DNA of 64,000 nucleotides from contig OU612066.1 of the NCBI GenBank assembly GCA_914767715.1, positions 6,329,001 through 6,393,000 of the forward strand. Reading direction: 5' to 3'. The translations under genes and the position numbers were made by a program. Shown here piece by piece: positions 11,594 through 23,520 of the stretch. This DNA comes from Membranipora membranacea. Lineage: Eukaryota > Bryozoa > Gymnolaemata > Cheilostomatida > Membraniporidae. Numbering within the stretch: the stretch's first letter is position 1; each line of letters begins with the position of its first letter. The notes beneath the pieces were generated by a model, which saw nothing but the letters and a program-made list of their open reading frames with translations, was not told the origin of the DNA and did not search any database.

Positions 11594-13844
11594 ACTCAGT
11601 TCATTAAAAGTATTTTGGCTTGAAGTTGCTGTAGAGTTATCTTCTCATTTTCATACAATTTTGTTCTCATTATGAACTAGAAGTTATCCCACTTTGCCCA
11701 ATTTTTCATATCCCGTCCTTGTATCCGGCTAAACATAGAGAATTCTTTACAGAGGAAGAATCTAAGATCAAAAATTGAACGTCTCCAAACATTAGAAATT
11801 TTATCAGCATACAAGTTCTTCCTGTATACAGGTATTATTTCAAACTCCAAGCACCAAGCAGAACAATCAACTGTGTTAATGTCGTTAAAAAACTCTCCAT
11901 TAACCCTTATAGATAGATATAATAGATAGCGATAGATATTTGATTTACAATTTCCAATCCAAATTCAATACTACTGCTTTTAATTTTTGCTGGACTGGGT
12001 AATAGTTTTTGAGCGGTTGGATTAAATGAGGTCGCATAATTCATCTACTGGTACCTGAATCAACCCACCTTAACCAGTGATACGAACAAAGTTTGAGCCA
12101 GGGATACCCATCAAACAATTATAAAATATTTTAATCCTACGAAATACACAAGAAGGCCTGACACTATCACATTTCAAACAAGGATTAATCGAGGAAAAAA
12201 TGTCAATTAAAAATTAGTGAAGTTTATCAGGGTTGTTTCAAAAATAAATTACTGTCTTTCAAGCAAAATGTTTAAGAGTAGATTGGGCAGTGCTTCTGAT
12301 TTGAGCAAAAATAAGTGTCACGTTTCAAATCCCAAATCCTTCCCTCAAAGAAGCCCTAATAGTAGTAGTATTGATATTATAGAGGCATATTATGTCAGAT
12401 ATAAAATACTTTCTAGTTACTATTCGATTATGATCAGGTAAACACCAGAGAAGGCATGACAGGGATTTCATTTTGCAGCTTAATTTGAGCTAGAATATTA
12501 GTGCAGTCACCAATAGCTCCTTGGCCATATGCCATCAACAGCTTGAAGTCAATATGCTTAGTTGGGTATCCAGATAAATAAAATCACAGTATGAAAGGTG
12601 TTTACTATGGTATCTACCTGTCATGAGGATATTATTGTTCACTGTGTTAAGGGCTGTGATGCCATACAGAGAGCAATGAGTTACAGGTAGCGCTGTCACG
12701 ATTTTGTATTTGGCTAGGACTGCCTTGATTCTGATTGTGGCATCGATTTCCCGATTTCAACTTTTCGATTTTACACCTTCGCTTTCAACCAACCCTTGTC
12801 CCAATTTCGATTTTCCATTTCTCCTTATCGGTTTCCTTACCGATCTCCTTTTCGATTTTTGGTATCGATATATAGTTATAATCTTTGAGATTAGTTAGTG
12901 TGTGAATTTAAGTGTGATAAGGTATTGTGTGAATGAAAAGAGGAATCGTAATAACCATATATCAACCATAGTAACCGTGACAATGAATTTACGGCTGTGC
13001 AATCGACTTCAGCTGTCACCTTATTAAATCGCGATAATGAGGTGTGATCGATTAGGTATTCCGATATGAATGTATCGTGACAGCACTAGTTACAGAGGTC
13101 TTAGCCCATGATTAATTATATTCAAAATTATATTGCACAAGCTTAAATTATTAGCCATTGTTTTGTAAGCCTAATGCCAGCAATCACTACTAGTATGCCT
13201 ACCTGTAAATCTGAGAGCACTACATAGCAAATCATTTGATTGTAGGACTAAACAGAGAGACAATGTGACAACGCAAACCAACACAATTATGAGATTATGT
13301 CCACTTAATCTTGTCACCAAACAATAGCTCAAGCGCCTGTTTTTAAAACAATTTTAATTAGCCACACAATTACAGATCATTATGAAAAGCAGCACATGAT
13401 AACCCTATATGAGAAGAATGCTGTGTGTAAAGCCTCTGCTTACAATTGAAATTGTTAGAATAATAAATTATGCTGTGTTAAACATTGTCCAGCTCCTATC
13501 TCAATTTTAACATATGAATCCCTATGCTCAGTACCAAGACATGCACATATTATTTTGGTAACCTTCCCTTTATCATAATAGATAGATTGCAATTCAGTAT
13601 TCATAGATCAGTTTCTTGCAAAAATCTATAATCAAAGAGTTACCCATGCCTGCCTATTGTCAAGCCCAGGGGACTAACCAAACCGATGACCTCCAATACA
13701 TGCGTGCTTAGCGACTGACACTCTTAGCGTATACCACCAACTCTTAAATCAATTTCAATCTTCCTAGCATGCTTTTTGCATTTATAAATAATCGAAGCAA
13801 CTAAAATATAATCTATTTTAGCCACAATTTCTAAATTTAAAGAT
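11594..13844. repeat. Dispersed 1.85-kb repeat, copy A
   Basis: Begins at ACTCAGTTCATTAAAAGTAT and ends just before the CACTA-like fragment at 13845. Collinear with 25052-28260 once each copy's private insertion is removed, with visible similarity throughout. There is no ORF of interest and no terminal inverted repeat. The tract near 13660-13735 resembles a decayed tRNA-like head. May be an old non-autonomous element or a segmental duplication. It carries the hAT MITE 12688-13088. Confidence 0.75.
12688..13088. mobile_element. hAT-type MITE (401 bp) with empty site in copy B
   Basis: Terminal inverted repeats: TAGCGCTGTCACGAT on the left and the complement of TAGTGCTGTCACGAT on the right. 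Flanked by GTTACAGG (12680-12687) and GTTACAGA (13089-13096), an 8-bp target duplication with one mismatch, as expected for hAT. The paralogous segment at about 27495 has the site uninterrupted, which confirms the borders. The interior is rich in CGATTT motifs and non-coding. Confidence 0.8.
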
Positions 13845-14606
13845 GCATTGTCGTTTGAATCAGATAGGTGGAAAGCCACCAAATGGAGGCAATTTGTACT
13901 CTACACAGGTGTGACAGTTTTGAGAGGCGTGCTGTCAGAAGCACATTATTATCACTTTCTTTGTCTCTCTGTGGCTATGTGTATATTATTGGATGAAAAT
14001 GATGAGTTTCGGAACAAATATATTCAATACGCTCACGATCTGTTATGCTCATTTGTGAAGGAGTCTGTTGACTTACATGGCCCCACGTTCATCAGTTATA
14101 ATGTTCACAACCTGCTACACATAGCTAATGACTGTAAGAACTATGGGGTCAGTTTAAATAAACTCTCAGCATTTCCTTATGAGGACTTTTTAGGTAGATT
14201 GAAACCGCTGGTGAGGAATGCCAATAATCCAGTGATGCAGGTTGCCAAACGACAGTCTGAGAGTCAACGTCTTGTAGGTACCAAAAATTTACGAACTAGA
14301 CTATCAGAAAACATGCGTGATGGCTTCGTCAAATTAAGAAGTGGTGACTTTTCTTTGGTGACAGACAGTAGCCACACTGACGGAAATCTGGTTGTCAAAA
14401 GGATACCCAGGGCTCGTGTTTCAAGTTTATTTACAATCCCTTGTGATTCAGTTAAGTTTGGAATATGCATTATCCGTAAGTCTCTGCGAGCAGAGTTACC
14501 ACAGTCAATTATCAGGACAGAGGTGGTCTATAAGAAGGTGGTATGTTTGCCATTTGATGAGGACCGCCAATTTGCACTTATGCCTATGCATCATGATGTT
14601 CATTAG
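13845..14606 (+). pseudogene. CACTA/EnSpm-like transposase C-terminal fragment (DUF4218-like)
   Basis: An open stretch of about 252 residues with no acceptable ATG at its start. It opens directly where the dispersed repeat ends, so it reads as a 5'-truncated fragment or an internal exon. Visible motifs are WKATKWRQFVLYTG near residue 8, then GPTFISYNVHNLLHIANDC, and AFPYEDFLGRLKPLVR. This pattern of an H-N-L-L-H helix followed by FPYE is what I know from the DUF4218-like region after the catalytic domain of metazoan CACTA-like transposases. The upstream catalytic part is absent. Ends at a natural stop. It may belong to the same element as the next gene; that is an inference. Confidence 0.6.
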
Positions 14607-15107
14607 TTTTATCATTGTAAATACTGTTTATGTATATATATAAATAATTGCTGATCACTTATATTTTGGGCTCCAGTGAACAGCTGATGTAATTAGATTT
14701 TTTCCGCATAACTATTATTATTCACAGGTATAATTATTTATCACAGGAAAGCTCTGTAGGTGACAGACAAACATTCAGCTTATATAATATATATATATAT
14801 ATATCACTCTCATGGTATGTTAAACTTTTATTATAAATTATTATAATCTCTATGTAGTGTTTTTATATTTGTGAATATGTTCTGTAGAAGTAGCGTAGTG
14901 TGCCCCCAATGTGTCTCGCTTCCTCGTAGCGGGGGATGGGTGATGAATTATTAGGAAACATCAGCTAGGAAGGCACTGTTTTATTTATCTATAACTACAA
15001 ACATAATTGACGCCATTACAAGTTGTGAACTCCTTGTTGTTACTCATGGTGGTGTTACTCTGTCAAGTTTTTACTTGTTTCTTCTGGTTTTTTTGCTCTT
15101 GTTTTAG
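14607..15107. other. Spacer between transposase fragment and Pro-Ser gene
   Basis: AT-rich, with a TA dinucleotide run near 14780-14803. No first coding exon for the downstream gene could be found here, so that gene's 5' end is unresolved. Confidence 0.5.
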
Positions 15108-17154
15108 GCGTCAAAGGCATGGGTGAAAGCTTCTTGGCTAGAAATTGAGCTCATAATGGAGGACGTCATCCCTGAAGTTTGGTTTGATCGAGAAAGAGCA
15201 CTGGTGATGTGGCCTCCTGGCTTCAGCAAGTCCCTCATGATGAAGCAACCTATCCCAGACAAGGATTGGACAGGATGTACACTCATTAAAGTCAAATTTA
15301 GAAGCTGTAAGTATAGCACTAAGGCCACTAAATCACTTCTGTAACACTAAAATATTCTAAAATTTATGGATATTTTATATGTTGGGCAATGTAGAGACAC
15401 ATGGACTTGGATGTCCCTCGCAACTGGTGAAAATTTGATTAAAGGTTATCTTTAAAAATCCTTGTACACAAAATAATATTACGTATTATCTGTATAATAA
15501 TTATTCATATTATAATTATGGACGCTGCTTAGACCCAAGGTAATCGATGCTGACTTTGTTTCGTATCCATTGTTCCAGCCAGTTTTGACAATTGCTACAA
15601 ATTCCTAGACACTAGCTCTTATGAGACAGAGGATGAGGGTAAAAGAAGAAGAAAGAAAAAAACTCCTGCTCGATATAAAGACTTTGCACCTGGTGAGACT
15701 TTCATCTTAATTAGCTTTCAGCTTTACAAAATTAAGGATGGATCGCATTATTTTCTTCCTTGTGTCTGGCTCTTTTGGCAACTGCTTCCAAAAATTTGAT
15801 CTTACATCTTGTTCCATAGTTTCCAATGTCAAATTTATATTTCTCTTGTTTCCTGATCATGAGAGTTTGTTGCAGGCAATAATTTATAAATGGTGCAAAT
15901 TACATGAAGTTCTACTATGCTCTGTTTGCATGTGTAGCTGTGTAAGTAGGAAGACCACCCAACTCTCTTCAAAGATGCCATAAGATAGCATGTATCTTGC
16001 CTAACTGATGATCAATGCAACATTTCTGTTTTAGACTATAATTCTGCTGAGGAGAGTAGCCAGAGTCTGGTGAGCAGACTACCAAAACTTTCCTCAGGTC
16101 AGCGAAGTAATTTATTGTTCATCAAGTCTTCATTACAGTACTGAAAGCGGTATTATCACTGAGGGTGATAACTATTCGTTCGTGGAAATTATCACCTCAT
16201 TGACAATAAATGTCAGTGATGAGACAACTCAAATATATGTGTAATTGTTATGTTACATGCGTCGTCAATATTTAAGTTTCTAGGACATCAAATTATGTCC
16301 ATATACACATACCTGATAAACATATTCCTTGACAAGGCTCACTCAAGACCCACTAACATTGTTTTTCTGTCATGTTCATGTTTATGTTATTGTACATTTT
16401 AGAAAAGACAACAAAGAAGTCTTCTTCTCAGCAGAAGTCTTCCTCTCAGCAGAAGTCCAAGTCTATGCAGAAGGTGAAATCACCGCAGCCATCTACATCA
16501 AGATACAGATCACCTGAGCTGTCGACCACCTCCCGCAGCAACTCAAGATCCAATTCACCGCAATCGACAACCTCCAACACACAATCTCAATCACCTGCAC
16601 TGTCCACCACCTCCTGGTCTAGTTCTAGATTTCCCCGACCAACAGCCTCAACCTACAGACCTCGATCTCTTACACCCCTGAGCCCTCCAACACCACCATC
16701 ACCATCACCATCACCATCACCATCACCATCACCATCACCATCACCATCACCATCACCATCACCATCACCATCACCATCACCATCACCATCACCATCACCA
16801 TCACCATCACCATCACCATCACCATCACCATCACCATCACCATCACCATCACCATCACCATCACCATCACCATCACCATCACCATCACCATCACCATCAC
16901 CATCACCATCACCATCACCATCACCATCACCATCACCATCACCATCACCATCACCATCACCATCACCATCACCATCACCATCACCATCACCATCACCATC
17001 ACCATCACCATCACCATCACCATCACCATCACCATCACCATCACCATCACCATCACCATCACCATCACCATCAACTCCATTTCGTCAGACAAAAATCACT
17101 GCCAGCACACCAGTCACTGTAGTAGTAACAACAAATGCAGACTTGCCAACCTAA
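15108..17154 (+). CDS. Four-exon gene: W/WPP domain plus Ser-Pro repeat tail
   Basis: Exons 15108-15306, 15579-15692, 16035-16097 and 16403-17154 join with GT-AG borders. All three introns are in phase 1 and the frame stays open, which strongly supports a spliced gene. Exon 1 begins after an acceptor AG at 15106-15107, so an earlier exon probably exists. Its protein has AWVKASWLEIE, VIPEVWF and VMWPPGF, then CTLIKVKFRSC; exon 2 continues with SFDNCYKFLDT and a basic KRRRKKK cluster (possible nuclear signal). This resembles the N-terminal W...WPP domain found before DUF4806 or in transposon-associated genes of sponges and cnidarians (recalled, not searched). Exons 3-4 are Ser/Gln-rich, ending in about 63 Ser-Pro pairs and a short C-terminus. 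AATAAA at 17862-17867 may end the transcript. Function unknown; could be a transposon accessory protein. Confidence 0.65.
16696..17073 (+). repeat. (CCATCA)63 hexanucleotide repeat inside a coding exon
   Basis: 378 bases of essentially perfect CCATCA units, in frame with the upstream exon, encoding alternating Pro and Ser. The minus strand is also open throughout and would encode alternating Met and Val. Perfection over 63 units implies recent expansion and probable length polymorphism. Confidence 0.95.
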
Positions 17155-18189
17155 TTTTTCCAAAATGCTTACAAAAATTTGCAAAATGCTTGAAAATACT
17201 TACAAAACTCCAGGGTGCCTTAAATGACCAGAAATTGCCCCAAAATTTTTTTCGCGCTATGCAACTCTACTATGTACTAGATAGCAGAAACCATGCTTTT
17301 TTCCACCATAGGTGACATCATGATAATATTCTTGGCGTTGACTAGGCTTTTATTCTTTTCAGGTAACAAAAGACAACAGCAGTGAGTGAGTGGGATCGAT
17401 GCAGTCAGTGCAGTCAGTGTGCACATGGTCAGTGTCAGCAGTCAGCATAATCTTAGTCAGCATATCTTCAGTCAGGCAGTGTAACTTAAATCATTGTATG
17501 TATCTTAACGAGATTATCACTCTCTTTATTTTTGTTGAATCTTCGGTCTCATAACAACTTTTACCTCGTTCTACTACTCACATTTAAATTTTTAATCTTC
17601 AGTAACGAGATTATGCACTCTCTTTATTTTTGTTCAATCTCAGGTCTCATAACAACTTTAACCTCATTCTACTACCCGCATTTTAATTTTTGAGTTTTAT
17701 ATTGCATATATCCTGTAGCTCACATGTTTTTGACACATTCAATCCGGTCTACATAATGTATCTTAGCAATTTTTGTCCAAAATCTACTACGCTACTTTGT
17801 GTATCAAGTCAATGACTACATATCATGTATCCTGTATTCATGTATGTCTTTAAATCTACAAAATAAATTAATATATAGCTTCACTGCTATGGTAAGGTAC
17901 AATGCTGTGGTAAATCACTGAACTGGGTTATTTGGCTGCTTTCTCATCAGAGTTGCTTTCCCTCCACTCTGCATGCAGGAAAGCCTTGTTCAGTTTGTTG
18001 GAATCATTCAAATTGAATTTCGTGAAGGTCATGCTATTAGTAGTTGTGAGTTGTTTAGTGGAACTTGTTAGTGATACAATGCTCTTAATTCATCAAACAG
18101 TGAGTAAGTATGTCATGCAAATGCATGGAATGAACATGAAAGAACAATGAGCCTACTAATTAGCAACAAGGGAGGGTTAGTTTCGATTA
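17155..18189 (+). other. Probable 3' UTR and spacer, with a 97-bp tandem duplication
   Basis: Downstream of the Pro-Ser gene. The segments 17506-17602 and 17603-17697 are two diverged copies starting TAACGAGATTAT and sharing CTCTCTTTATTTTTGTT. A CAGTCAGTG-rich patch precedes them near 17400-17480. No other gene is seen. Confidence 0.6.
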
Positions 18190-19866
18190 CAAGTCATCCT
18201 ATCGACAGTAGAATGACTCATACCAAATTACCCTGCTACCAACCGAAAGAAGCAACTGTACACCAGAAGCACTATCCGTGAGATTAGAAAACATAGACGT
18301 ATGAAAAAGAACCTTAGAAAAGATAACTCCGACTTCAATATTAGGAAACTTGAGGAACAAAATCAACATTGCAAAAAACTCACGAACGATGATTTTAACA
18401 ATTATGTGAATGAACATATTTGTGACAAACTGGCCCAGGGAAACCCAAAACCCCTTTATAACTTCATAAACAATAAAAGAGGACAAAACAACGTCATCAA
18501 AAATATTGATGGTACCAGCGGTGACCATGGCATTGCAGAGAGTTTTGTGGAGGCATTCACATCGGTATTCACTGTGGACGACAATACCCTCCCCACACCA
18601 GTTTCTCCCAAACACCTACAAACTGACAAAATTCAAATCGATGAGAACGGAGTTTTCAGTCTGCTCAATAAATTAGACCCTACTAAAAGTACAGGACCTG
18701 ATAATCTCTTGCCAGCACTCCTGAAGTTTCTTGCCCCCTACATCTACAAAACTTTTGCTAAAATTTACCAGTACTCTATTACAACGTCTACAGTCCCGAG
18801 TGACTGGAGACAGGCCAATGTGCTCCCCGTTCATAAGAAAAATTCTAAGTCAGATCCCCTCAATTACAGGCCCATTTCTCTTACTTCAATTTTATGTAAA
18901 AACCTTGAACACATTATTGCATACAACACCCATGCCTATCTTGACAAACACCAGATCCTATACGAGCATCAACATGGCTTTTGTAATAAACAGGATGCGA
19001 TACCCAGTTACTGAATACCATAACTGATTTTGTAAATAGCTATGACTCATTGTCCACGTTAGACCTAATTATCTTGGACTTCTCCAAAGCATTTGATGTT
19101 GTTTCCCATCCCAAATTACTGTTTAAAATAGTCGAACTAGGCATTCATCCGAACACAATAAACTGGATTAAATGCTGGCTCGAAAACCGATCTCATCGTG
19201 TAGCGGTCAATGGTGTAACCTCTTCATCCAAACTTGTCACATCAGGTGTACCCCAGGGTTCTGTTCTGGGCCCCCTTCTTTTCCTAATTTACATAATGAT
19301 ATGCCTGACTCTATCTATCACAGTACATTAAAATTGTTTGCTGACAACTCTCTTTTATACCATAACATTGAAAACCATAGTGATCAGTCTAACCTTCAAG
19401 CTGACCTCAACAACCTCTTATATCATGGTCTCAAATGTGGCAAATGCACTTGAATGCTTCTAAATGCGAAACTATGAGGATCACACGCTCTACATCGAGC
19501 ATTACGTGCCCATCATATTGTATCAGTAAAACCCAATTAGATTCTGTTGACTCTGTTAAATATCTTGGTGTTAATATTGACCATAAACAAAATTTTAAAA
19601 ATCACATAATCAAAATCTGTAAAAAAGCTAATGACACCCTTCACATGCTAATGAGATCATTAAAGAGAGCTCGTACACTTACCAGAATAACTGCTTATAA
19701 ATCACTTTGTCGTCCAATCTTAGAGTATGCTACAATCGTGTGGTCCCCCCACACAGACAAACTGATCAAATTTATTGAAGCTGTTAATAGGAAAGCCTTT
19801 AAGTGGTGTTATAAAATTCCTAAATATGATAGAATATACGCTACTATGTTGCTTGAAAATTGTTAA
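18190..19866 (+). pseudogene. Non-LTR retrotransposon reverse transcriptase, 5'-truncated and frameshifted
   Basis: Reverse transcriptase domain of a LINE, the endonuclease part missing. The first frame (18301-19014) holds SDWRQANVLPVHKK and NYRPISLTSI. The reading then shifts near 19010 to a frame with LDFSKAFDVVSH and GVPQGSVLGPLLFLIY. It shifts again near 19300 to LKLFADNSLLY, and again near 19435 to KYLGVNID and RPILEYATIVWSPH. The active-site motif reads FADN where FADD is expected, so a catalytic Asp is lost. Clearly a dead copy. It differs from the LINE at 39.6-44.2 kb in sequence, so a separate lineage is likely. Confidence 0.85.
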
Positions 19867-20054
19867 GAAAGTTGACAATATCACATCACGCACACCATAT
19901 ATACCACTGTACCCACATTCGCTGGAACAATGGCTCTTTCCTTCCTTTGCTTCCAAAATATGTCAAACAGCCCATGAAATATTGTGTATTCTGTGACTCA
20001 TGGTGATTACACTCACTCCATTATCTTTGTGCATTACGCATTTCAATGTTTATC

Positions 20055-20435
20055 TTTACAGGGCTCCATCCCCCCTTCCCTCGACAGTAATCTCAAAAAA
20101 TTCTATGCAAATTTAACTGTGGATGCCCTGACGGTGGTTAATTACACTCCATTGTCTTGGCTAGGCAGTCGTTTCTAAGTTTATTATTATTATTTTGCTT
20201 TTCCTATCTTTCTTTACAGGACCCCCCCCCCCCCCACCAAACAGTAATCTCAACAATTTATTCGCAAAATTTAACTGCGGAAGCCCTGATGGTGGTTAAT
20301 TACACTCCATCGTCTTGGCCAGACAGTAGCTTCTCCGTTTATTATTAATTTGCTTTTCCATGTTTTTCTATACAGGACCCCCCCCCCCCCCCCCGGACAG
20401 TAATCTCAACAATTTCTACATAAATTTTATGCTGA
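20055..20435 (+). repeat. Three-unit tandem repeat with poly-C tracts
   Basis: About 150-160-bp units start at ACAGGGCTCC, ACAGGACCCC and ACAGGACCCC (near 20055, 20216 and 20373). Each contains CAGTAATCTCAA and, in the first two, GGTGGTTAATTACACTCC. Homopolymer C runs of about 14 and 17 bases mark units two and three. The third unit is truncated. Confidence 0.75.
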
Positions 20436-20479
20436 TCGATAAAGTGTTGATATTCTATAATGCTTAGAAATCATTGTTT

Positions 20480-21054
20480 GATCATTGATTTAGAAATGAC
20501 TTGAATAGGCAGCGCAGTGAGAGTATTATTACAGTGAGTGCAGTGAGAGGCATTATTAGTATAGGCAGTGCAATAATCGAATCGAGGCGCCAGGGTAGAA
20601 AGGCATAATTAATGTAATGTGATGCTATTGAAATCATTGTCTTGATTTATCTGGTTCACCTGCAAAATCAATTTTTTAACATGTCTGAAATTCCAATTAC
20701 TATTTAGCCATAATAATATCTTGGGATCTCTGGGATCATTGTTTGATCATTGATTTAGAAATGACTTGAATAGGCAGTGCAGCGAGAGTATTATTACAGT
20801 GAGTGCAGTGAGAGGCATTATTAGTATAGGCACATTTACATAGCTTATCACAACTAGAATCTAATACTGGATCATTCATTAATAATATGGCATAAATTAT
20901 TGTAAGGCAACATTTAGCATTGTTTATATATTATTCATCTCTGCCAACGAGCAAAATCTGAGTTTTTAGCTTACATTCTAAAATCCCCTGAGTAGCCTGA
21001 GTTGAACCCAAAAATCTGAGTAACTCGGGCTAAACCTGAGTGGTTGAGAGCCCT
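20480..21054 (+). mobile_element. hAT element right end with internal duplication
   Basis: The last 220 bases match the right part of the hAT element at 25919-27211, ending in GGTTGAGAGCCCTG. A module starting ATGACTTGAATAGGCAG occurs twice, near 20493 and 20758, separated by sequence that also occurs in the other copy (CGCCAGGGTAGAAAGGCAT). The left end of this copy was not found with certainty. Confidence 0.6.
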
Positions 21055-23490
21055 GTCGAAAACAATGAGGATTAAACTGTTCTCATGCTGGAGCCATACT
21101 TAAAGATGGTAAATTCATTAATATTTGAGTGTTGGCTATGTGTTGTCAGTCCAGAAAAGTTATTTCTGCAACCGCCAATGGCAAGAAAATAGAGTATACA
21201 GAAGCATCTACAACCAATTATATCTGTTGCTGGGAAATTGGGATATCTGGCTCCCTCTGGCATACCTATCAAAGACAGGTGATGTCAGAGGATATTGGCT
21301 AACAATAAAGCTGCCCATTGGCAACCTCTGCAGAAGGTTGCTGGTTAAACCTTGCCGGCTGGGAGGATTGATTGATGAATTAAAAAATATAAATAAGTAA
21401 GAGCTCCACTTCATTATCCCTTACAAAAGTACCACTGTGGTAAAGTAACCCCCATCATCATGGCCTGATAGCTTGTCCGCACACCGCCACAGCTTGTTGT
21501 GCCCTGTGTTGCCCTTCTCTTGTACGCATTCCATCGGCACTGGCTCAGCCTGATTAATGGTAGTTAATGATATTGATCATCCTCGTAAATGAGGTTGATA
21601 AAATACGCTGTGGGTAGCACTCATCCAATTGATTGCAGCAATGCATTCAACCTACCATTGTCATGTGTGCTTGAAAAGTTCACATCTCTCCTGTCAATAT
21701 TGTTTTCTTGATCATCCCTTGTCTGTCCATGTTAGCACTGTTATTACATCACCCCATACATATGTACTAATCTCTACCCAAGTGATCCCAAATCGTTAGG
21801 AACACCGGGACTGAAATCCAGTTGGATGCGAGACACGGTCAATGCACTTCAGCCACAACCACAGCAATCTGACAAATTTTGCTATCGCTACACTGATATT
21901 TATAACGACTGGACATTAATTACAGACATATCTCGCTACAGAATATTGTTATAAGGACCCAGTCGACTACAATTAAAAAGCAGAAGCAGAAGCAGAAACT
22001 CATCAGAACAACTTTCTTTCTGAGAAGAATCGAGGCAGATAACTTTGTATTATCTTAGTAGAATCTAAGAAGATATAAAGTCGCACAGTAGGCTCGAGTT
22101 ACGATTCTCGATCATAGCACGATGTAGTTTCGAGTCGCCAGTCTCCTTAGTTTCGTCTTAGATTCTAGGCCTATTTGCCGGCTGGGATCCTCTCATTAAA
22201 CAAAGAGATGTTTATACATATAACTTCGGAATGATTCAGTTGGTATGAATATAAAGCAATTTAACATTTAGGGACCATGCTCAACCCACCTGGCAGATAA
22301 AATTCCTGATGAAAAAGTTAACACAAGGGGAAGTTCCCTGATTCTTTTGTCTGCTTATCCTAGGCTAGTCATCTAAACAGCAGTGCCTATTGTGTTACAG
22401 GGTTACAGAGAACAATAATGATTCCATAAAACCAATAGCATGATCGCATACAGGGAAGCAACAAGCCAAGTCAGAATTGTCATCAGGAAAACCTGTTTTG
22501 GCGTGTTTCACACAAGAGATATGCACGTACATCATAAGAAGAACAGTCGTTTTTATCAATAAACACTAAGTCACATACAAACATTGCCTGTTTTAGCTAA
22601 TGGATATTCCACAATAAAACTTCTAGAACACTGATAATGATCGATTAGACACACTGATATCATCATAACCCGTTTCAAAAAGAGCCATCATGTCAACATG
22701 GTTGACAATTATAGTCAGCCAGGGTCAGCATTGTGTAGACCTCGGATCATGATCCACTGGGCTTCAGGTTCAGTTTTAGCCCTGAAATCTTATCAAGTGA
22801 TGACAATGTACATCCCAAGAACTTATTTCTAGCCTTGGTGATAGCTATCTGCCCTCATTCCAAGCCTATATATTGATACTGAACTTGAAGAACAACAGGC
22901 TTATTCTAAATCCTGTGAGATCTCAACTGGTAATGCAATCACTCCCCTTTCCCGAATTCTTCCTAGTTGATAGGTTATATTTTAAAGGATTACGTTGTAG
23001 AATATCGATTGTACACCCTCCAATACCGCTCTCTTGTTTCTTTGTGTCATCTTGTCAGAAAAATGAGTTACATCATCAGCCTCAATCACAAAATGTTGAA
23101 GATTGTCTTTAGTGATCATAAGGAGAATGTTTTTGGTTGGCTTAATAAGTTTACGAGCAACATCAGTTAGCTTACAAGGGTTGTACTTGTACCGTTTATC
23201 GGTCCTACTGCCCACCCAACCTCAGCACTGCAGAAAAAATACTGATGTTGACACAGGTGATGCAAGCATAAATCATTTTTTAAATAAATCTTACAGTTGT
23301 ATCGGCTGTATCAGTGAGAGAGACAAAGTACGATAACAAAAATCATGGGTAGAAGTTTATTTGCAGTAACTGGTATGGAAATGAAATGAGCTTTACAAAG
23401 GGTAATAATGTGTTGTAAGGTGGACGTATTTATTGAAGAATAATAGAAGTGAAAATATAAGTACAAATATTAGAAATGTTCAGTTTTGGG
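21055..23490. other. Unassigned DNA
   Basis: No gene recognised on either strand. A short GCAGAA triplication lies near 21981-21999. Possible small repeats are too diverged to name. Confidence 0.5.
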
Positions 23491-23496
23491 TTTATT
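23491..23496 (-). terminator. AATAAA polyadenylation signal of the Ly6/uPAR gene
   Basis: AATAAA on the minus strand about 25 bases after the Ly6 stop codon. Position and orientation fit use by that gene. Confidence 0.6.
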
Positions 23497-23520
23497 ATCA
23501 ACTATTGATCGTTGTGCCAT

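Noticed and set aside
16670-17092. Minus-strand frame of about 140 codons encoding alternating Met-Val
   Set aside because: It is the complement of the CCATCA repeat and has no coding context; the plus strand has exon support.
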